A stretch of 7,744 nucleotides of DNA from DASXRC01 sp036506495. GTDB taxonomy: Bacteria > Actinomycetota > Actinomycetes > Mycobacteriales > Micromonosporaceae. The notes under the pieces are model-generated. The model saw nothing but the letters and a program-made list of their open reading frames with translations, did not search any database and was not told the DNA's origin. Position 1 is the first letter of the stretch. Each line of letters begins with the position of its first letter. The stretch lies in contig DASXRQ010000092.1 of NCBI GenBank assembly GCA_036506495.1, positions 1-7,744 on the forward strand, in the 5' to 3' direction. This document shows positions 1-5,638 of the stretch, piece after piece. The translations under genes and the position numbers were made by a program.

Positions 1-112
1 GCCCGTGCACCTGCGCCAGGCAGGCCAGCACGTCGCCGTCGGATAGCGCCCAACCGTTGCCCGCCGCACACTCGGCGGCGTCGGTGGCCATCCGCGCCAA
101 CACCTCACGCAC
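1..112 (-). CDS. N-terminal fragment of probable DUF222/13E12-type HNH endonuclease (runs off window)
   Basis: An open frame enters from a GTG at 112 and runs off the left edge, giving 37 complete codons. The visible protein starts VREVLARMATDAAEC and continues through GWALSDGDVLACLAQVH. The W-x-L-S/T-D-x-x-L-L-A-C-L-x-x-V-H pattern is, from memory, what the N-terminus of actinobacterial DUF222 (13E12 repeat) proteins looks like; these usually end in an HNH nuclease domain, which would lie outside the window. An in-frame TAA at 124-122 limits the start to GTG 118, GTG 112 or something further in. No Shine-Dalgarno sequence precedes either GTG. GTG 112 coincides with the predicted transcription start of the promoter at 119-141, so a leaderless mRNA is the best explanation. 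The family call rests on a short stretch and could be wrong; that a real protein starts here is more secure. Confidence 0.5.
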   Translation of the reverse strand, partial: MREVLARMATDAAECAAGNGWALSDGDVLACLAQVHG

Positions 113-118
113 ACCCAC

Positions 119-141
119 ACGTTAGAACAGGCGTACGACAG
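119..141 (-). promoter_or_regulatory. Candidate DNA-damage (PafBC / RecA-NDp type) promoter, leaderless
   Basis: On the minus strand positions 141-133 read CTGTCGTAC and 124-119 read TAACGT, separated by exactly eight bases. The known actinobacterial LexA-independent damage promoter is TTGTCRGTG-N8-TANNNT. Five of nine positions match in the upstream element, including the core TGTCG, and all three fixed positions match in the -10 element. With the last -10 base at -7, +1 falls on position 112, the G of an in-frame GTG, so the transcript would be leaderless. The weak point is the mismatch of the last three bases of the upstream element. No actinobacterial LexA palindrome was seen next to it. 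Confidence 0.45.
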
Positions 142-164
142 AACTACGGCCGGAGGCGGACAGC

Positions 165-187
165 GGACGACCTCTCCTCCGTCATCC
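165..187 (-). terminator. Weak hairpin after the HTH-fusion gene
   Basis: Downstream of the TGA at 211, GGATGAC (187-181) can pair with GTCGTCC (171-165), one pair being a G-U, around a nine-base purine loop. This is a seven-pair stem with no U-tract. It sits between two genes, one of which seems to have its own promoter, so a terminator role is plausible, but the hairpin is modest for such GC-rich DNA. Confidence 0.22.
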
Positions 188-210
188 GGAAGAGTCGACA
201 AATCGGCCAG

Positions 211-939
211 TCACTTCTGCCGATAACGGCGCGATGTGATCGTGACGTCCTCGGGTGTGACCGCGCGGACCTGCTCCACGGTCGCCGCCTCGACGGCATC
301 GGAGGCCGCCTCGGGCAGCCAGACGGAGACCTCCTGCCGATGCCGACGGACGTATTCGCGCACTTCGCGCTCCAGCTCGTCCAGGACTCGGAGGTTGCCG
401 GCGAGAAGGTCCTGGCCGTACACCTGCAGGGCGCTCGACCAGAAGGCGAGCTGAGCCTCGACCTCCTCGTCGGAGAGTCCACGCTGCTGGGCGAGAACCG
501 CGCGAGCGTCGGGTCGCCGAAGCAGGAGGAGATGATCTGCGTGGAAGGTATTCAGCGGCTCCGAGTCGACGATGAAGATCGGGTACGTCGGTAGGGCGCC
601 ATGGACCAGCCGCATCAGCTCGACGTCGACCCGCCCGTACTCGTGATTTCTGATGACGGCCACCGCGCTCCGGGCGGCTCGGTACGTCGTGCGGACCGCC
701 CACCAGCCGGACACCTGCGGTGCGCCTCGCACGAACCCGTACCGGGTCAGGAACCCGAAGTGCCGATCGACCCGGTCGGCCCAGGCGTTGCCCGACTCGT
801 CGCGGAGCCACCGTCGGAGCGCGCCGGCGCCAACGCCCATCGCCCGGGCCACCGCTGCCACCGGCAGCGGACTGTCCAACGCCGCACGGACCGCGCGTTC
901 CCGCTCTTCGGCGCTGTACCGTCGCCGGCCGGTGGGCAT
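211..939 (-). CDS. Unknown protein: transposase-type HTH fused to an unrecognised domain, 242 aa
   Basis: ATG at 939 is preceded by GGGAGG seven bases upstream, a good ribosome binding site, and the frame closes at a TGA at 211. Residues 7-47 (RRYSAEERERAV, then PVAAVARAMGVGAGALRRWL) form a helix-turn-helix very like that of IS3/IS911 OrfA transposase subunits. Residues 52-200 are a different soluble domain, rich in aromatic and acidic residues: HFGFLTRYGFV, then VDVELMRLVHGALPTYPIFI, then PLNTFHADHLLLL, then a Glu/Arg-rich helix around 185-203. I do not recognise it as a named family; related layouts occur as actinobacterial hypothetical proteins. There is no signal peptide, membrane segment or DDE catalytic domain, so it is not a transposase. 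It follows nusB after 62 nt on the same strand and could be co-transcribed or have its own promoter. A DNA-binding role is inferred from the HTH only. Confidence 0.8.
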   Translation of the reverse strand: MPTGRRRYSAEERERAVRAALDSPLPVAAVARAMGVGAGALRRWLRDESGNAWADRVDRHFGFLTRYGFVRGAPQVSGWWAVRTTYRAARSAVAVIRNHEYGRVDVELMRLVHGALPTYPIFIVDSEPLNTFHADHLLLLRRPDARAVLAQQRGLSDEEVEAQLAFWSSALQVYGQDLLAGNLRVLDELEREVREYVRRHRQEVSVWLPEAASDAVEAATVEQVRAVTPEDVTITSRRYRQK

Positions 940-1001
940 CCTGCCTCCCGTACGCCTGGAGCCACCGACTACACGGAGTTTGCACCCTCCGGCGCCAGCG
1001 A

Positions 1002-1436
1002 TCAGTGGCTCACGTACTCCGCGATCCGGCCGAGTACGCCGTTGAGGAACCGCGGCGAATCATCGGTGGACAGTTGCCGCGCGAGCTCGGCCGCTTCCGT
1101 GATGGCCACCGCGTCGTCGATCTCGTCGACGTAGAGCAGCTCGTAGATGGCGATGCGGGCCAGGTTCCGGTCGACGACCGGCATCCGGTCCAGCGTCCAG
1201 CCCTCGGCGTAGCTGGCGATCAGCTCGTCGATCCGCTCCTTGTGCGCCGCGACGCCCTCGACCAGCCCCACCGCGTAGTCGAGGTGCGCCGGCCGGGGGT
1301 GTTCGAGCCGCTCCAGGTAGCCGGGCAGCACGTCGAGGATGGCCAGTCCGCGAAGGTCGGCCTCGTACAGGACGTCGAGCGCCCGCTTGCGCGCCTTCCG
1401 CCGCGCGGGCATCGGCGTCTTGGGACCCTCGGCCAT
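1002..1436 (-). CDS. nusB: Transcription antitermination protein NusB
   Basis: The 144-aa product is the small all-helical NusB. In the cytoplasm it pairs with S10 (NusE), binds boxA RNA and supports antitermination of rRNA operons. Recognisable elements are the basic N-terminal helix ARRKARKRALDVLYEAD (residues 11-27), the central WTLDRMPVVDRNLARIAIYEL stretch (about 79-99) and the C-terminal AVAITEAAELARQLSTDDSPRFLNGVL block (about 108-134), all family hallmarks. The ATG at 1436 has GGAG about five bases upstream. A second ATG at 1412 (MPARRKARKR) begins closer to the usual family N-terminus and may be the true start. The gene follows efp by 19 nt, so the two are almost certainly co-transcribed. 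It is the last conserved housekeeping gene of the cluster here. Confidence 0.95.
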   Translation of the reverse strand: MAEGPKTPMPARRKARKRALDVLYEADLRGLAILDVLPGYLERLEHPRPAHLDYAVGLVEGVAAHKERIDELIASYAEGWTLDRMPVVDRNLARIAIYELLYVDEIDDAVAITEAAELARQLSTDDSPRFLNGVLGRIAEYVSH

Positions 1437-1455
1437 CAGGCTCCGTCGAGGTACA

Positions 1456-2013
1456 TCAGGCGCGGCCGAGGTAACGGCCGTCGCGGGTGTCGACCTTGAT
1501 CTTCTCGCCGGTCGTGATGAACAGCGGGACCTGCACGGTCGCGCCGGTCTCCACGGTGGCCGGCTTGTTGCCGCCGGTCGAGCGGTCGCCCTGCAGACCC
1601 GGCTCGGTGTAGGTGATTTCGAGTACGACGCTGGTGGGCAGCTCGATGTACAGCGGCACGCCCTCGTGGGTCGCCACGGTGACCTCGGCCTCGGGGAGCA
1701 GGTAGTTCGCGGCCTCGCCGACCGTGCCGCCGAGTACGTGGACCTGGTCGTACGTGTCGAGGTCCATGAATACGTAGTCGTCGCCGTCGGCGTACAGATA
1801 TTGCATGGTCCGCTTGTCGACGGTGGCCGTGTCGACCTTGGTGCCCGCGTTGAACGTCTTGTCGACGACCTTGCCGGAGAGCACGTTCTTCAGGGTGGTA
1901 CGCACGAACGCCCCGCCCTTGCCGGGCTTGACGTGCTGGAACTCGACGACGGACCAGAGTTCGCCGTCGAGGTTGAGGACCAAACCGTTCTTGAGGTCGT
2001 TCGTGGTGGCCAT
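1456..2013 (-). CDS. efp: Elongation factor P
   Basis: A full-length 185-aa EF-P, which binds the ribosome between the P and E sites and relieves stalling at consecutive prolines. The N-terminal KOW-like domain spans about 1-62, followed by two OB-fold domains. The C-terminal signature is visible from GDRSTGGNKPATVE (142-155) to the end at DGRYLGRA. The P-site loop reads KPGKGGAF with the tip lysine at K32. In actinobacteria this loop is usually PGKGP, with an unmodified lysine; here the final proline is glycine, confirmed by codons AAG GGC GGG at the loop. ATG at 2013 has a nearby GGCAGG. Xaa-Pro dipeptidase pepQ, which lies between aroQ and efp in M. tuberculosis, is missing; only 59 nt separate efp from aroQ, with a possible -10 element inside. 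Confidence 0.97.
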   Translation of the reverse strand: MATTNDLKNGLVLNLDGELWSVVEFQHVKPGKGGAFVRTTLKNVLSGKVVDKTFNAGTKVDTATVDKRTMQYLYADGDDYVFMDLDTYDQVHVLGGTVGEAANYLLPEAEVTVATHEGVPLYIELPTSVVLEITYTEPGLQGDRSTGGNKPATVETGATVQVPLFITTGEKIKVDTRDGRYLGRA

Positions 2014-2053
2014 GTCCTGCCTTGGTCTTCAGTGGTCGAGAAAGAACCCGACA

Positions 2054-2059
2054 AGTCTA
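2054..2059 (-). promoter_or_regulatory. Possible -10 element for efp
   Basis: In the 59-nt aroQ-efp gap the minus strand reads TAGACT at 2059-2054, fitting TANNNT. It would put +1 near 2047 and give a leader of about 33 nt carrying the GGCAGG ribosome site. No convincing -35 hexamer was found 16-18 nt upstream, so this is weak; efp could equally be read through from aroQ. Confidence 0.25.
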
Positions 2060-2072
2060 ACCGTGGCGGAAA

Positions 2073-2501
2073 TCACTCCAGCGTGGCCAGGTGCGCCAGG
2101 GCTAGCCGGTAGCCGTCGACGCCGAGACCGCAGATCACCCCGGTCGCCACCGCGGACACCACCGAGTGGTGCCGGAACTCTTCCCGGGCGTGGATGTTCG
2201 AGATGTGCACCTCGACGAGCGGCCCGCGCAGCAGCGCGCAGGCGTCGCGGACCGCGTATGAGTAGTGCGACCAGGCGCCCGGGTTGAGCACGACCGCCGC
2301 CCGCTCGTCCGCCGCGGCGTGCAGCCAGCCGAGCATCTCGTGCTCGGCGTCGGTCTGCCGGACGGTCACCTCGAGTCCGAGTTCCTTGCCCGCCTCGTCG
2401 CACAGCTCCACCAGCCCGGCGTAGGTGACATGCCCGTACACGTCGACCTCACGGGTACCCAGCCGGCCCAAGTTCGGCCCGTTCAGCACGTACACCCTCA
2501 T
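2073..2501 (-). CDS. aroQ: Type II 3-dehydroquinate dehydratase
   Basis: The 142-aa protein is a class II dehydroquinase, converting 3-dehydroquinate to 3-dehydroshikimate in the shikimate pathway; the family forms a dodecamer. The N-terminal signature NGPNLGRLGTRE (7-18) is followed by VYG with catalytic Y22 and by R17 of the active-site lid. N73 and H79 in NPGAWSHYS, and H99 plus R106 and R110 in EVHISNIHAREEFR, correspond to the known substrate-binding and catalytic set (M. tuberculosis N75, H81, H101, R108 and R112). The length is normal. ATG at 2501 overlaps the aroB stop as ATGA (4 nt), implying translational coupling, and also fixes the start. A longer upstream extension of this frame lies inside aroB and is not part of the protein. 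Confidence 0.97.
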   Translation of the reverse strand: MRVYVLNGPNLGRLGTREVDVYGHVTYAGLVELCDEAGKELGLEVTVRQTDAEHEMLGWLHAAADERAAVVLNPGAWSHYSYAVRDACALLRGPLVEVHISNIHAREEFRHHSVVSAVATGVICGLGVDGYRLALAHLATLE

Positions 2502-3574
2502 CGGGCCACCTCCCGGTACGCGGCGCGCAAGAGCTCGTCGGACGGCGCCTCCAGGATGCCCGGGGACGCGAGGCCGTCGAGGACGATGAACCGCAGTCGC
2601 GAACCACGCGCCTTCTTGTCCACCCGCATCGCGGCGAGCAGCGAGTCCCAGGCATCCGCCCGGTAGCGCACCGGCAGGCCGAGCGACTCGAGCACCGCGC
2701 GGTGCCGGGCCGCGATCTGTTCGTCCAGGCGCCCGGCAAGCCGCGCCAGCGCCGCGGCGTACACCATGCCCACCGACACCGCGTGGCCGTGCCGCCAGGC
2801 GTACGCCTCGACCCGCTCGATCGCGTGGGCGAGCGTGTGCCCGTAGTTGAGCACCTCCCGCGGCCCGGCCTCGCGGAGGTCCGCCGAGACGACGCCGGTC
2901 TTGACGCGCACGGACCGCTCGACGAGCTCCCGCACCGCGGCGCCGGTCGGATCGGCCGCCGCACCCGGCTCCTTCTCGATGAGGTCGAGGATCGTCGGGT
3001 CCGCGATGAACCCGCACTTGACGACCTCGGCCAGCCCGGCGACGATGTCGGCCGCCGGCAGAGTGTCCAGATTGGACAGATCACACAGGACGCCAGCCGG
3101 CGGGTGGAACGCGCCGACGAGGTTCTTCGCCACGGCCGTGTTCACCGCGGTCTTGCCGCCGATCGCGGCGTCGACCATGCCGAGCAGGCTGGTCGGTACG
3201 GGCACCCAGCGCACCCCGCGCAGCCAGCAGGCCGCCACGAACCCGGCGACGTCGGTGAGAGCGCCGCCCCCCACCCCGATCACGACGTCGGTACGCGTGA
3301 AGCCGGCCGCTCCCAGCGTGTCCCAGCACGCCCGTGCGACATCGAGGCTCTTGCCCGCCTCGGCGTCCGGCATGGCTAGCGGCAGCGGCTCGACGCCGGC
3401 ACCGCCCAGCGCGTCGACGATCCGGTCGGCGTGACCGCGCACCGGGGGCGCGTACAGCACGGCGGCCCGGGCCGCGCCGGGTATCAGGCCCGGCAGGGCG
3501 TCGAGCAGGCCGCGGCCGACCAGCACCTCGTACGGGCGCTCGCCGCCCACCGGTATGCGAGTAACCGAGGTCAT
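2498..3574 (-). CDS. aroB: 3-dehydroquinate synthase
   Basis: A 358-aa AroB, which converts DAHP to 3-dehydroquinate using NAD+ and a divalent metal. The NAD-binding GVGGGALTD (100-108) leads into GFVAACWLRG, then PTSLLGMVDAAIGGKTAVN (127-145) with K141 and N145. Metal ligands are E183 in AEVVKCGF, H246 in NYGHTLAHAIE and H264 in RHGHAVSVGM, so the active site looks intact. I place the start at ATG 3574, giving MTSVTRIPVGG and normal family length, although its ribosome site is poor. An in-frame GTG at 3628, one base after the aroK stop, would add 18 Arg/Gly-rich residues and cannot be excluded, since it would make the junction tightly coupled. The 3' end overlaps aroQ by 4 nt. Confidence 0.97.
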   Translation of the reverse strand: MTSVTRIPVGGERPYEVLVGRGLLDALPGLIPGAARAAVLYAPPVRGHADRIVDALGGAGVEPLPLAMPDAEAGKSLDVARACWDTLGAAGFTRTDVVIGVGGGALTDVAGFVAACWLRGVRWVPVPTSLLGMVDAAIGGKTAVNTAVAKNLVGAFHPPAGVLCDLSNLDTLPAADIVAGLAEVVKCGFIADPTILDLIEKEPGAAADPTGAAVRELVERSVRVKTGVVSADLREAGPREVLNYGHTLAHAIERVEAYAWRHGHAVSVGMVYAAALARLAGRLDEQIAARHRAVLESLGLPVRYRADAWDSLLAAMRVDKKARGSRLRFIVLDGLASPGILEAPSDELLRAAYREVAR

Positions 3575-3629
3575 CGCCGCCGAGCCTAACGGGGCACCGG
3601 TCGCGGAACCCCGGCGACGGTCGGTCACG

Positions 3630-4139
3630 TCAGCGTCGGCTCATGAGGCCGGCCTGGACCTCGGCGGCAACCTGTTCGGGCGTACGCCCGTCGGTGGCAA
3701 CCGTCAGCGTCGCCACCTGCTCGTAGTACGGGCGGCGCCGATCCAGCAGGAACTTCAGGGTGGCGCGCGGGTTGACGGTCAACAGCGGCCGGCCGGCGCC
3801 GAGCCCCACCCGCTTCGCGGCGTCGGCCAGCTCGACCGAGAGGTACACGACCGTGTGCCCGACCAGCGCCGCCCGGGTCTCCTCGGCCAGCACCGCTCCC
3901 CCGCCGAGCGCGAGCACGCCGTCGAACGACGCGAGCTGGTCCACGACCGCCGCCCGCTCGAGGGCCCGGAAGTGGTCCTCACCGTCCTCGATGAAGATGT
4001 CCGGGACCGGCTTGCCGGCGACCGCCTCGACCGCCGTGTCCGTGTCCCGGAACTCCGTGTCGAGCGCCGCCGCTACCAGCTCACCCACGGTCGTCTTGCC
4101 GGCGCCGGGCGGGCCGACCAGCACGCACACCGGCGCCAT
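3630..4139 (-). CDS. aroK: Shikimate kinase
   Basis: A 169-aa P-loop kinase that phosphorylates shikimate at the 3-hydroxyl with ATP. The Walker A motif is GPPGAGKT (9-16). Shikimate-binding residues are D34 in RDTDTAVE, R58 in HFRALER, G79-G81 in LGGGAV and R136 in RRRPYYE, with the lid arginine R117 in GAGRPLL. All sit at the same numbers as in the M. tuberculosis enzyme, which strongly supports ATG 4139 as the start. That ATG shares its first base with the aroC stop (TGATG), a translational coupling arrangement. An upstream extension of this frame is only Arg/Gly-rich antisense-like sequence inside aroC and is rejected. Confidence 0.97.
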   Translation of the reverse strand: MAPVCVLVGPPGAGKTTVGELVAAALDTEFRDTDTAVEAVAGKPVPDIFIEDGEDHFRALERAAVVDQLASFDGVLALGGGAVLAEETRAALVGHTVVYLSVELADAAKRVGLGAGRPLLTVNPRATLKFLLDRRRPYYEQVATLTVATDGRTPEQVAAEVQAGLMSRR

Positions 4140-5323
4140 CAGCGGATCACCAGGTGCTCGAGGTAGCCCGCGAGGTTGCGGCGCAGCTCGGCGACCGAGT
4201 CGCCGCCGAACTTCTCGACCGCCGCGTCCGCCAGCACGAGCGCGACCATCGCCTCCGCGACCACGGCCGCGGCCGGCACCGCGCACACGTCGGAGCGCTG
4301 GTTGATCGCCATGGCCGGCTCGCCGGTCGATACGTCCACCGTGGACAGGGCCCGGTTCAGCGACGAGATGGGCTTCATCGCCGCGCGGACCCGGACCGGC
4401 TCGCCGGTTGACATGCCACCCTCCAGCCCGCCGGCCCGATCGGTCACACGGCGGACCCCCGTCGCGGTCGGCACGATCTCGTCGTGGGCGACCGAGCCGC
4501 GCGAGCGGGCCTGGATGAACGCGTCCCCGATCTCCACGCCCTTGATCGCCTGGATGGACATCAGCGCGGCCGCCAGCCGCGCGTCCAGCTTGCGGTCCCA
4601 GTGCACGTGGCTACCCAGGCCCGGGGGTACGCCGTACGCGAGCACCTCGACGATCCCGCCGAGCGTGTCGGCGTCCCGTTTCGCGGCGTCGACCTCGGCG
4701 ACCATGCGCGGGCTGGCGTCGGGGTCCAGGCAGCGCAGCGGGTCGGCGTCGATGCGCTCGGCGTCCTCGGGACGGGGTTGCAGGCCCGGTTTGGCCACGA
4801 CCGAGCCGAGCTCGACGACGTGGGAGACGATTTCGATGCCGATCGCCTGGCGTACGAGCGCCTTGGCGACGGTGCCAACGGCGACCCGGGCCGCGGTCTC
4901 CCGCGCGCTGGCCCGCTCGAGGATGGGCCGCGCGTCCGTGTGGCCGTACTTCTGCATGCCGGCGAGATCCGCGTGGCCGGGCCGCGGCCGGGTCAGCGCG
5001 GCGTTACGTGCCTGTCCCGCCAGCTCCGCCGGGTCTACCGGATCGGCGGCCATCACGGCGCGCCATTTCTGCCACTCGGTGTTGCCCACCCGGATGGCCA
5101 CCGGACTACCGAGCGTCACCCCGTGCCGGACGCCACCCAGGATCTCGACCTCGTCCTGCTCGAACGCCATCCGGGCGCCGCGGCCATACCCCAGGCGGCG
5201 CCGCATCAGCTCGCGCCCGATCTGTTCGCTGGTCACCTCGACGCCGGCCGGCACACCCTCCAACACGGCGACCAGCGCAGGCCCGTGCGACTCACCCGCG
5301 GTCAACCAGCGCAGCCCAGCCAC
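4139..5323 (-). CDS. aroC: Chorismate synthase
   Basis: A 394-aa AroC, which removes phosphate from EPSP to give chorismate using reduced FMN. Motifs in order: AGESHGPAL near the N-terminus with H13, RRLGYGRGARM, GNTEWQKW, RPRPGHADLAG with the second conserved histidine, ERASARETAARVA, IQAIKGVEIGDAF, GGLEGGMSTGEP and QRSDVCAVPAA near the C-terminus. All are intact. Homologues normally begin at LRWLTAGESHG; here that leucine is CTG (5314), so the nearest standard start is GTG 5323, three codons earlier (MAGLRWL). No ribosome site is evident, and an upstream TTG at 5380 is a possible alternative adding 19 residues. The gene begins after a gene-free gap with paired hairpins and runs directly into aroK. 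Confidence 0.95.
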   Translation of the reverse strand: MAGLRWLTAGESHGPALVAVLEGVPAGVEVTSEQIGRELMRRRLGYGRGARMAFEQDEVEILGGVRHGVTLGSPVAIRVGNTEWQKWRAVMAADPVDPAELAGQARNAALTRPRPGHADLAGMQKYGHTDARPILERASARETAARVAVGTVAKALVRQAIGIEIVSHVVELGSVVAKPGLQPRPEDAERIDADPLRCLDPDASPRMVAEVDAAKRDADTLGGIVEVLAYGVPPGLGSHVHWDRKLDARLAAALMSIQAIKGVEIGDAFIQARSRGSVAHDEIVPTATGVRRVTDRAGGLEGGMSTGEPVRVRAAMKPISSLNRALSTVDVSTGEPAMAINQRSDVCAVPAAAVVAEAMVALVLADAAVEKFGGDSVAELRRNLAGYLEHLVIR

Positions 5324-5638
5324 GGTGGACAGTCTGTCACGGCGCTTGGCGTGTCGTAGGCCAGCCAGCCCGGACCCCAACGTCGGCGGAGTCGGGGGCC
5401 CGCGACGCGGCCGGCCTGGCGGTCGGGGAACGGAAGAGGTTCGTCAGACCCTCGACCGTTCCACGATCGCGTTCCCCAGGCCGGCCCGGCGGCCCGGCGG
5501 GCGATGCACCTTCGTACGAGCCCAAGGTCATCACCACTAAACGGAAGTTGCGGCCTCCGGCGCAGCCGAGGCAGCTACCTCCATGTAGTTGTGTGGATCA
5601 TGGCGTGGCGCGCCGAGAAATGGGGTCACGGGCGGCCA
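5324..5638. other. Gene-free 315-bp gap between aroE and aroC
   Basis: No supported gene is present. Open frames crossing it on either strand have Ala/Pro/Arg-rich compositions typical of shadow frames and no ribosome sites. The M. tuberculosis genome carries many genes between aroE and aroC, and many actinobacteria have a prepilin peptidase gene beside aroE, so this is a variable junction. The gap holds the inverted repeat at 5409-5486 and probably the aroC promoter, but no confident -35/-10 pair was found. Confidence 0.6.
5409..5486 (-). repeat. Large interrupted inverted repeat with alternative hairpins in the aroC leader
   Basis: GGCCGGCCT (5409-5417) and GGGGAACG (5425-5432), separated by a seven-base bulge, are complementary to CGTTCCCC (5470-5477) and AGGCCGGCC (5478-5486): 17 pairs in all. 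The same left segment also pairs differently: GGAACGG (5427-5433) with CCGTTCC (5456-5462). Inside it GAGG (5436-5439) can pair with CCTC (5450-5453). The two main foldings exclude each other. The repeat lies about 86 nt before the aroC start, so it would be in an aroC leader RNA if transcription begins upstream, or in an aroE-aroC readthrough. There is no U-tract. Confidence 0.6.

Noticed and set aside
182..985. Second minus-strand frame of 267 codons over the HTH-fusion gene
   Set aside because: Arg/Gly-rich low-information product; the frame chosen has a ribosome site and clear domains.
974..991. CGGAG/CTCCG hairpin after nusB as a terminator
   Set aside because: Only five pairs with an eight-base loop and no U-tract; expected by chance in this base composition.
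720..1499. Long plus-strand open frame opposite nusB
   Set aside because: Antisense shadow of nusB and neighbours, a common effect of high GC third positions; composition is Arg/Gly/Val-rich with no recognisable motif.
3575..3628. 18-residue N-terminal extension of AroB from GTG 3628
   Set aside because: Arg/Gly-rich extension not usual in the family; kept only as an alternative start.
5337..5537. 66-codon minus-strand open frame in the aroE-aroC gap
   Set aside because: Starts at GTG with no ribosome site, has Pro/Arg/Ala-rich composition, crosses the inverted repeat and matches no family I know.
4176..5540. 454-codon plus-strand open frame opposite aroC
   Set aside because: Ser/Arg/Ala-rich antisense frame fully explained by the intact aroC on the other strand.
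5537..5584. 15-aa ATG frame (MEVAASAAPEAATSV) as a leader peptide
   Set aside because: No ribosome site, no aromatic residues that would suit aromatic-pathway attenuation, and too short to judge.
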